Shown here: one piece after another, positions 1 through 5,012 of the stretch | How positions within the stretch are numbered: the stretch's first letter is position 1 | Layout of the letters: each line of letters opens with the position of its first letter | Notes under the pieces: model-generated | The model's database searches: none | Seen by the model: only the letters and a program-made list of their open reading frames with translations | Told to the model about the DNA's origin: nothing | Translations under genes and position numbers: made by a program | Source: Nanobdellota archaeon | GTDB lineage: Archaea; Nanobdellota; Nanobdellia; Woesearchaeales; JAGLGH01 | Direction of reading: 5' to 3' | Length of the DNA: 5,636 nucleotides | Assembly (NCBI GenBank): GCA_023144115.1 | Contig: JAGLGH010000036.1 | Location: forward strand, 1-5,636

Positions 1-99
1 TATCATATCGGTGCATCATTAAAAGATTTAGGCAAGAAATGGTTTGCATTCTCAAAGCTTTAAAAGGAAGCGTTTGAATTGCTGAGCAGGCTGGTTTAG
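1..99 (+). pseudogene. C-terminal tail of a truncated protein (PLD-like/ORF6N-associated type?), possibly broken by an in-frame stop
   Basis: Frame 1 is open from the left edge to TAA at 61-63 and reads YHIGASLKDLGKKWFAFSKL. From memory, this 'YHxGASLKDLGKKxFAFSK' string resembles the end of phospholipase-D-like modules attached to ORF6N/KilA-type phage or defence proteins; I could not search for it. The same frame continues after the TAA with KEAFELLSRLV and then TAG at 97-99. That amphipathic tail looks like the natural end of the protein, so the TAA may be a nonsense mutation (for example GAA to TAA) or simply an early stop. The body of the gene lies outside the window, so its function cannot be judged here. 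It converges on the transporter operon, whose last stop codon is at 140-142, leaving about 40 bases in which I see no clear terminator. Confidence 0.45.
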
Positions 100-139
100 G
101 ATGAAGGAAAAGGTATTGAAATGATATAGTTACTTAAAA

Positions 140-1291
140 TTATTGTTCAGTTGATCTTGTCCAAAGATATTTGAAGTATTCTTTATGGTTCTCAGATACA
201 TATTTGTTGTCAATAACAAAAGCTAAGGGGTCATCTGTCCAAATAACATTAACAACTTTCTCCCCATAAATGAATATAACATGAGGTGCATGTGTAACTT
301 CTTTTGGCATAACTCTAAACTCATAGAATTCATTTTCTTTCAGATGCTTCTTGTCAGATCTGTGCCTTGCATAATTTGGAAAGAAAATATCTTTTGCCAG
401 CAAATCCTGCCATAGAATTTTCTTTGCAACCCTTTTTGAGTTATATTTTTTCCAAAATTCAGGCATGTGTGTTGACACGCCTCCTCCTGCCCCTCCTGCA
501 ATAAATTGACAAAGTGGATAGTTGAGCATATCTTCAAAAAGGACCTCTAAACCTTTTTTTCCTCTAAGGATTTCAACTGAAATTTGATGACCAATAAATT
601 GATTCACAAATGTATTTTTACTTTGATATATTTCATCAGGTTTTCCCATTTGAATTATTTTTCCTTTGTCCATAATGATTATTGTGTCAGCCAACATTAA
701 AGCTTCTGCAATATTATGAGTAACCATTATGAATGTAATTCCTAATTGTTTTTGTATTGTCTTTATTTCATTTTTCAAAGATATAGCAACAGGTGCATCA
801 AGAGAGGAGAATGGTTCATCTAAAAGCAAAACCTCTGGTTTTATTGCTAGAGACCTTGCTATTGCTACTCTTTGTTTTTCTCCCCCACTTAGTTGAGTGA
901 CATTTTTGCGCTTGTATTTTTCAAGACCTATTAATTTTAGTAGAGAATCAATTGTATTTTTCCTTTTCTGTTTGTTTTTTTCTTTTGATTTCAAACCAAA
1001 TTCAATATTTTCAAACACATTGAGATGGGGAAAGAGGTTAAGATGCTGCCATACTAAAGAAACATTCCTCTTTTCTGGTGGAAAATCTGTAATGTCTTTG
1101 TTATTGTGAAATATTTTTCCCTTATCTATTGAAGTTACACCTGATATTGATTTTAAGATTGTTGATTTTCCACAACCACTTGGTCCAACTATAACAACAA
1201 AATCTCCTTTATTAACAGAAAGATTTATGTCCCTGACTGCATAAACATCTTCATACTTTTTAGTTACATTTTTAAGTTTAAGCAATGACAT
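140..1291 (-). CDS. potA: PotA-like ABC transporter ATPase with a TrmB-type effector domain in place of TOBE
   Basis: This 383-residue protein is the energising ATPase of the importer encoded upstream. All nucleotide-binding motifs are present: Walker A GPSGCGKST (36-44), Q-loop Gln82, signature LSGGE (134-138), Walker B LLLDEP (155-160, catalytic Glu159), D-loop SSLD (162-165) and H-loop His192. The ATPase domain ends near residue 236. PotA/MalK relatives carry a TOBE regulatory domain there. This one instead has about 140 residues (237-378) that align with the C-terminal domain of the TrmB regulator encoded at 4235-4990. Shared landmarks are EILRG (240-244), the KRVAKK...W.DL block (286-297), YEFR (323-326), VIFI.G.KV (338-346), AFV (357-359) and YFKYLW (372-377). 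The start at 1291 overlaps the end of the upstream permease gene by 14 bases and has an AAGGT ribosome site 8 bases upstream. The transporter role is secure; the role of the C-terminal domain is inferred. Confidence 0.95.
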   Translation of the reverse strand: MSLLKLKNVTKKYEDVYAVRDINLSVNKGDFVVIVGPSGCGKSTILKSISGVTSIDKGKIFHNNKDITDFPPEKRNVSLVWQHLNLFPHLNVFENIEFGLKSKEKNKQKRKNTIDSLLKLIGLEKYKRKNVTQLSGGEKQRVAIARSLAIKPEVLLLDEPFSSLDAPVAISLKNEIKTIQKQLGITFIMVTHNIAEALMLADTIIIMDKGKIIQMGKPDEIYQSKNTFVNQFIGHQISVEILRGKKGLEVLFEDMLNYPLCQFIAGGAGGGVSTHMPEFWKKYNSKRVAKKILWQDLLAKDIFFPNYARHRSDKKHLKENEFYEFRVMPKEVTHAPHVIFIYGEKVVNVIWTDDPLAFVIDNKYVSENHKEYFKYLWTRSTEQ

Positions 1292-2081
1292 CTTTCTTTA
1301 CCTTTTTATTAATTAATATAAATGCTGTTATTAATAAACCCACTGAGAACAACACAATTATTGTTCCTAAAGCATTTATCTCTGGACTAATGGCAGTTTT
1401 AAGCATAGTCCATACTTTGATAGATATTGTTTGATTAAATCCGGAAACAAACCATGAAATCATAAATTCATCCCAGGAAAAAGTAAATATTAATAATCCA
1501 ATCCCCACAAGATTCCATTTAATTAATGGAATCAGTATTTTGAAAATATATGTAAATATGTTGCCGCCAAGATCATAACAAGTTTGTTCCAGTGAGGAGT
1601 CCACTTTCCTTAATGAATAATAAATTAATCCAATTGCAATAGGTGCAAGATAGACAGATTGAAAAATAATAATTGGGAGAATTCCTTGTTTGATACTTAA
1701 TAAACTCAGATATGATATAAAGGTTATTCCTAAGAGAAGTGTAGGAAATAATGCAGGTAAAAAACTGAAAGATAGAGCGATGTCTTGTTTTCTTTTCTTT
1801 AGTCTGATAATATGATTTGCTCCAATAAATCCAATTATTAGGCATATTAGAGTAATGCTTATTCCAACAATAATACTATTTGATAAGGGTTCTATGATTA
1901 ATGAATTGCTTAACAAAGATTTATACCATTGCAGTGTAAACCCTTTCCAAGGCAAGGTAGGATATTTATCAACATTGAATGAAAAAATTATTAGCACTAA
2001 TACTGGAGAGAATATGAAACAGAAGAATAACACAAAGAATGCCTTATAAATAACTTCTATTAAGTGTTTGCTTTTATTCAT
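1278..2081 (-). CDS. potC: PotC-like ABC transporter permease
   Basis: This 267-residue integral membrane protein is one of the two permease subunits. Hydrophobic segments lie at about 13-34, 67-87, 101-124, 134-155, 189-210 and 236-257, giving six passes. The cytoplasmic EAA loop that docks on the ATPase is visible at about 164-188 (EQTCYDLGG...FKILIPLIK). The motif SPEINALGT (232-240) and the preceding SWDEFMISWFVSG region (202-214) are typical of the PotC branch. An ATG at 2111 in the same frame would add ten residues, but it lies deep in the upstream permease gene. The ATG at 2081 has AGAGGT seven bases upstream and overlaps the upstream stop by eight bases, so it is the better start. It pairs with the PotB-like subunit. 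The substrate is assigned only through family membership. Confidence 0.93.
   Translation of the reverse strand: MNKSKHLIEVIYKAFFVLFFCFIFSPVLVLIIFSFNVDKYPTLPWKGFTLQWYKSLLSNSLIIEPLSNSIIVGISITLICLIIGFIGANHIIRLKKRKQDIALSFSFLPALFPTLLLGITFISYLSLLSIKQGILPIIIFQSVYLAPIAIGLIYYSLRKVDSSLEQTCYDLGGNIFTYIFKILIPLIKWNLVGIGLLIFTFSWDEFMISWFVSGFNQTISIKVWTMLKTAISPEINALGTIIVLFSVGLLITAFILINKKVKKDVIA
1300..1304 (-). promoter_or_regulatory. Shine-Dalgarno site of the ATPase gene
   Basis: AAGGT lies eight bases before the ATG at 1291, within the last codons of the PotC-like gene, and supports coupled translation across the 14-base overlap. Confidence 0.5.
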
Positions 2082-2916
2082 TTTTCTTACCTCTAAACAA
2101 AAATAAGCCAATTATTGTAATAAATAATACAAGAATAGTTCCCAATGCACTAGCTTTTGGCAGATTATTAATATTGTTCGTATCAATGATGTTATAGGAG
2201 TATGTGTATATGTTCCCTCCGCCTAGGATTGCTGGCATTACATAATCGCTCATGGAAATTATAAAACTTAAAAATATTGCAATTAGTAGAAATTTCTTTA
2301 TTTGTGGCATAACGACTTTGAAAACTGTTTTTAGTTCACTCACTCCTAAATCCAAAGATGTTGTTATAGTCTCTCTTAGCATCATCGATAGTCCTAGGTA
2401 TATAAGTAGGACAAGAATGGGGGTTAGAAATGAAATCAAACCCAGTATAATTGCAAACTTGGAAAATAAAAGAGGTAATGGCTCTGAAATTAATCCCATT
2501 TTTAATAAAAACCAATTAATCACCCCTTGATTTGACAATACTAGTGACCAAGAATAAGCACGAAGAAGATAATTGGTGAGCAAAGGCAATATTATTGCTG
2601 CAATCGCAAATTTTTTATATTTTTCAGAGATTCTTGTATGTATGAAGTATGCTGTAAAAAACGAAATGATTGTTGTTAAGATACTAACAATTATTGCAAT
2701 TGTTAAAGAATTCATTAGACTGATATAAAATATTTTAGATGTAAAAATATTTAAATAATTATCAAATGTTATTATTCTTACAATTTGATAATTTTTGTAT
2801 GAAAATAAACTAGTAATCAGCAGAGTTATTACTGGAACAATGAAAAGTAAGGAGTACCATAAATAGAAAGGTATTCCAAATATGATTTTTAGTTCGTTAT
2901 TTCTACTAGGGTCCAT
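2074..2916 (-). CDS. potB: PotB-like ABC transporter permease
   Basis: This 280-residue integral membrane protein is the partner permease. Six hydrophobic segments are seen, at about 15-36, 66-92, 102-125, 152-178, 207-229 and 255-274. PotB-type signatures are the ILPLLTNYLLRAYSW stretch (109-123) followed by NQGVIN (129-134), the EAA loop at about 182-205 (ETITTSLDLGVSEL...VVMPQI) for contact with the ATPase, and SDYVMPAILGGG (223-234). The length is normal for the family. The start codon follows the binding-protein stop by 21 very AT-rich bases with no recognisable Shine-Dalgarno. This is unlike the genes on either side, so translation may depend on ribosomes finishing the upstream gene. 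It shares eight bases with the following permease gene. Confidence 0.93.
   Translation of the reverse strand: MDPSRNNELKIIFGIPFYLWYSLLFIVPVITLLITSLFSYKNYQIVRIITFDNYLNIFTSKIFYISLMNSLTIAIIVSILTTIISFFTAYFIHTRISEKYKKFAIAAIILPLLTNYLLRAYSWSLVLSNQGVINWFLLKMGLISEPLPLLFSKFAIILGLISFLTPILVLLIYLGLSMMLRETITTSLDLGVSELKTVFKVVMPQIKKFLLIAIFLSFIISMSDYVMPAILGGGNIYTYSYNIIDTNNINNLPKASALGTILVLFITIIGLFLFRGKKNE
2089..2094 (-). promoter_or_regulatory. Shine-Dalgarno site that fixes the PotC-like start
   Basis: AGAGGT ends seven bases before the ATG at 2081, inside the end of the upstream permease gene. It supports 2081 rather than the in-frame ATG at 2111 as the start. Confidence 0.6.
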
Positions 2917-2937
2917 TTTAATTAAAAAAATAAAGAA

Positions 2938-4020
2938 TTATCTGGCTTTGAACTCTTGCCAGATATCAAGCCAGTCCTGCTCCTCTTGTTGTATTGGCAA
3001 ACTTCTTAGAGTAACCTGATTAGCTAATTCTTGCCCCTCGTTTGCATTATGAGCCTGCATAATGTTTTGTTGTTCAACACTTAACATACTAAATGCCTCT
3101 TTATGCGCAGGAATTCCAATATATGCTTCTCTCCAAGCTATAATTGTTTGTCCTTCTGGTGAGGTGATGTATTCAATGAACTTTTCTGCAAGATCTTTAT
3201 TCTTTGCTCCTTTAACAATGGAAATAGATTCAGCCCACATCAGACCGCCTTCTTTTGGCACAGTCCATGCAATATCATATCCTTGTTCTTTTAATACCGC
3301 TATATTCCATTCTCCACCACCTGGAACAACCCATACTTCTTCATTTGCTAATGCAGTATGAACATCTGCCCCATTTGCTAGAATTGTTTTTACTTGCGGT
3401 TTTAATGAATAAAGAGTTTGGGCTAATTCTTCAAGTTTCTTATCACTTATATCATGAGCTTTTTCGTTTCCATTGTATCTACTAATAACACCCATACTTG
3501 GAATATAATAATCCCAAATCCCAACTTTACCTTTAACTTTTTCATCCCAAAGTATTTCGTATGATTGAACATCATCTGCACTGAGATATTTCGGATTATA
3601 CAGCAAACCATTTGAACCCCACCTAACAGGAATTGCATATGTATTTCCATCAATTTCCATAAATGGGAAATTATTTAGTGGTTCAATAAACTGATCAACT
3701 GGATAATTGCTTTTTTCAACTGGCTGCAATAAATCTTTAGCGTGTAATTTTGGAACAGTTTCTGGTCCAACAACAATTAAGTCGTAAGTATCTGGTGATT
3801 GTTCTAATAATGAAACTACATTTGGATCCCCAACAGCAGTCTTCACATTAACTTTCACATCATATTTTTCTTCAAATGGTTTAATTAGACTTTCCTCATC
3901 ATAACCAATCCAAGCAACAATGTTTAATTCAGTACTTTCTTGATTAACAGGCGTATTGGTAGAACAACCTGCTAATATAATAAGTACAAGCAGCATCGCT
4001 GCAATAATTATATGTTTCAT
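2938..4020 (-). CDS. potD: PotD-like substrate-binding lipoprotein of the ABC importer
   Basis: This 360-residue extracellular solute-binding protein captures the ligand and delivers it to the permeases. A lipoprotein signal peptide is clear: Lys2, a hydrophobic stretch 4-16, then the lipobox LAGC with Cys19 as the probable lipid-anchored residue. The mature protein follows the PotD-type periplasmic-binding fold, including NIVAWIGYDEE (33-43), YDLIVVG (79-85), YAIPVRWGSNGLLYN (128-142), LWDEKVKGKVGIWD (157-170) and the hallmark VPKEGGLMWAESISI (254-268). Against the E. coli polyamine site recalled from the literature, Trp37, Tyr40, Trp262 and acidic Glu264 correspond to retained positions. 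The pair equivalent to Asp168/Glu171 appears to be replaced around residues 171-174, so a non-polyamine ligand is possible. The start overlaps the zinc-ribbon gene stop as ATGA. Confidence 0.92.
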   Translation of the reverse strand: MKHIIIAAMLLVLIILAGCSTNTPVNQESTELNIVAWIGYDEESLIKPFEEKYDVKVNVKTAVGDPNVVSLLEQSPDTYDLIVVGPETVPKLHAKDLLQPVEKSNYPVDQFIEPLNNFPFMEIDGNTYAIPVRWGSNGLLYNPKYLSADDVQSYEILWDEKVKGKVGIWDYYIPSMGVISRYNGNEKAHDISDKKLEELAQTLYSLKPQVKTILANGADVHTALANEEVWVVPGGGEWNIAVLKEQGYDIAWTVPKEGGLMWAESISIVKGAKNKDLAEKFIEYITSPEGQTIIAWREAYIGIPAHKEAFSMLSVEQQNIMQAHNANEGQELANQVTLRSLPIQQEEQDWLDIWQEFKAR

Positions 4021-4151
4021 TTTTTATTATCCTCCTTAATAGGCATATCAAGCCTTCTTTTGCATCTGGGGCACTCTTTTGGGTATTCCTTTCTGCTAAC
4101 CCACTGATACTCACAATACCTACAGTGCTTTTTTCTGTTCATAGTAATCAT
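4017..4151 (-). CDS. Small CxxC...CPxC zinc-ribbon protein, first gene of the operon
   Basis: This short open frame encodes 44 residues. It contains Cys10-x2-Cys13 and Cys27-Pro-x-Cys30, separated by 13 residues, within HCRYCEYQWVSRK and KECPRCKRR. This is a classic zinc ribbon, and the remainder is strongly basic. Small archaeal proteins of this pattern are common and of mostly unknown function; nucleic-acid binding or a protein-adaptor role would be guesses. The stop TGA overlaps the start ATG of the binding-protein gene (ATGA), and the ribosome site of that gene lies inside this frame, so the two are translationally coupled. Candidate starts are ATGs at 4169, 4163, 4151 and 4142. I prefer 4151 because it falls about 25 bases from the TATA-like box at 4172-4179, giving a leaderless message; 4142 (41 residues) is almost as good. 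No Shine-Dalgarno precedes any of them. Confidence 0.75.
   Translation of the reverse strand: MITMNRKKHCRYCEYQWVSRKEYPKECPRCKRRLDMPIKEDNKK
4031..4037 (-). promoter_or_regulatory. Shine-Dalgarno site of the binding-protein gene
   Basis: AAGGAGG is a strong ribosome site ten bases before the ATG at 4020. It is embedded in the last codons of the zinc-ribbon gene, allowing independent as well as coupled translation of the highly needed binding protein. Confidence 0.75.
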
Positions 4152-4157
4152 AGTAAT
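4140..4157. repeat. Two tandem 9-bp copies at the start of the zinc-ribbon gene
   Basis: CATAGTAAT occurs twice back to back. Read on the minus strand it is ATTACTATG twice, encoding Ile-Thr-Met twice, so each copy supplies a possible start codon (4151 and 4142). It may be a simple slippage duplication. Confidence 0.6.
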
Positions 4158-4171
4158 AGCCATAGACATAT

Positions 4172-4179
4172 TAATTTAT
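4172..4179 (-). promoter_or_regulatory. Probable TATA box of the transporter operon
   Basis: On the minus strand ATAAATTA lies just beyond the palindrome and is centred about 25 bases upstream of the ATG at 4151. That would start transcription at or near this codon of the zinc-ribbon gene. It is a weaker match than the box on the plus strand, and the minus-strand reading of 4205-4212 (TATATAAA) is the alternative. Confidence 0.45.
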
Positions 4180-4181
4180 GC

Positions 4182-4198
4182 GGTATTGTTACAATACC
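4182..4198. promoter_or_regulatory. Perfect 17-bp palindrome, probable operator for the TrmB regulator
   Basis: GGTATTG-TTA-CAATACC has two exact 7-base inverted arms around a 3-base centre. It lies in the short region between the divergent regulator and transporter operon, with TATA-like boxes six bases to its right and two bases to its left. A dimeric winged-helix protein bound here would block TBP/TFB access on both sides. Palindromic operators next to TATA boxes are usual for TrmB relatives. Binding by this particular regulator is inferred. Confidence 0.65.
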
Positions 4199-4204
4199 CC
4201 AACA

Positions 4205-4212
4205 TTTATATA
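4205..4212 (+). promoter_or_regulatory. TATA box of the TrmB gene promoter
   Basis: TTTATATA is centred about 26 bases before the ATG at 4235. This is the usual archaeal TATA-to-start distance, so transcription would begin at or next to the start codon and give a leaderless mRNA. The upstream BRE position is not clearly purine-rich. The element reads TATATAAA on the other strand and could in principle also fire leftward, with a start near 4182. Confidence 0.6.
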
Positions 4213-4234
4213 GTTGAATAGAATTTTAGAGTAT

Positions 4235-4990
4235 ATGGAATTATCATACCTACGAAATATAGGTCTTGCAGAGGGCGAAATAAAGGTATATAGAGCTATC
4301 CTTGAAATAGGTCAAACTTCCATGTCAAAAATTCATGAAAAAACAGGCATAGAAAGAAGAAATATCTATGATATCCTCAACAAACTTATTGAAAAAGGTT
4401 TGATTAGCTATATCTCTGAGAAAGGAAAGAAAGTATTTCAAATAACTCATCCCAATAAAATTATTGATTTTATTGAGGAAAAAGAAAGAGCAATAGCCAC
4501 TCATAAAAATGAAATTGAAAAAAAGATTCCAGATTTAATCAGTATTTTTAATGAGAAAAAAGTTGATATCAGAGCTGAAATTCTTAGAGGAAATGAAGCA
4601 ATAAAATCTATGCTTGAGGAAGCTCTTGAATTTAAGAAAAATTATTGGATTGGAGGAAATGAGGGGTTAGATAATTTTTTTCAGTATTGGTGGAAACATT
4701 TTGATAAGAAAAGAATAGCAAAAAAAGTTCATTGGTATGATCTCGCAGATTATGGTCTTTATCTATCAAAGTACAAAAAGTCAAAACATTTTGAAGAAAA
4801 GTATTATGAATTAAGATTTCTTCCAGAGGACTTAAAATCTCCAATGGTAATATTTATTTTTGGAAATAAAGTAGCGCAAATCCTATGGGGTAAACAATCC
4901 TTTGCTTTTGTATTAGAATCCAAAGAAATAGTTGAGAGTTATTTGAAGTACTTCAATTACTTCTGGAAAAAGAAGATTACAGTTAAATAA
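4235..4990 (+). CDS. TrmB-family transcriptional regulator, likely local regulator of the transporter
   Basis: This 251-residue protein has an N-terminal winged helix-turn-helix of TrmB type (about 3-72). In it, GLAEGEIKVYRAILE leads into the recognition region TGIERRNIYDILNKL (37-51) and the wing SEKGKKVFQIT. A charged helical linker, probably a dimerising coiled coil, spans about 75-110. The C-terminal effector domain (112-245) begins AEILRGNEAIKSMLEEAL. TrmB proteins usually bind sugars or other small ligands through this domain and repress or activate nearby transporter genes. This domain is paralogous to the C-terminus of the ATPase encoded at 140-1291. A TTG at 4214 in frame would add seven residues, but the ATG at 4235 sits about 26 bases from a good TATA box, which fits leaderless initiation. 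The gene is divergent from the operon and shares the palindrome at 4182-4198 with it. Confidence 0.9.
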   Translation: MELSYLRNIGLAEGEIKVYRAILEIGQTSMSKIHEKTGIERRNIYDILNKLIEKGLISYISEKGKKVFQITHPNKIIDFIEEKERAIATHKNEIEKKIPDLISIFNEKKVDIRAEILRGNEAIKSMLEEALEFKKNYWIGGNEGLDNFFQYWWKHFDKKRIAKKVHWYDLADYGLYLSKYKKSKHFEEKYYELRFLPEDLKSPMVIFIFGNKVAQILWGKQSFAFVLESKEIVESYLKYFNYFWKKKITVK

Positions 4991-5012
4991 GAGTCCTATC
5001 TATTGATAATTC

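Noticed and set aside
897..1109. Open frame of 70 codons on the plus strand opposite the ATPase gene
   Set aside because: It is the antisense shadow of conserved ATPase motifs, with no ribosome site or recognisable domain.
1573..1845. Minus-strand 90-codon frame inside the PotC-like gene
   Set aside because: It is an alternative frame within a permease whose membrane segments and EAA loop are intact in the main frame.
2082..2111. ATG at 2111 as the start of the PotC-like gene
   Set aside because: It would overlap the upstream permease gene by 38 bases and add a ten-residue non-family extension. The ATG at 2081 has a good ribosome site and the normal overlap.
2252..2530. Plus-strand 92-codon frame opposite the PotB-like gene
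   Set aside because: It is the antisense of membrane segments and the EAA loop, without independent support.
3062..3485. Overlapping plus-strand open frames opposite the binding-protein gene
   Set aside because: They mirror the strongly supported lipoprotein gene and show no protein-family features.
4214..4234. TTG at 4214 as an upstream start of the TrmB gene, adding seven residues
   Set aside because: It lies only a few bases from the TATA box at 4205-4212, inside the promoter. The ATG at 4235 sits at the expected leaderless distance.
4632..4844. Minus-strand 70-codon frame opposite the TrmB gene
   Set aside because: It is the antisense of the effector domain, whose coding is confirmed by similarity to the ATPase C-terminus.
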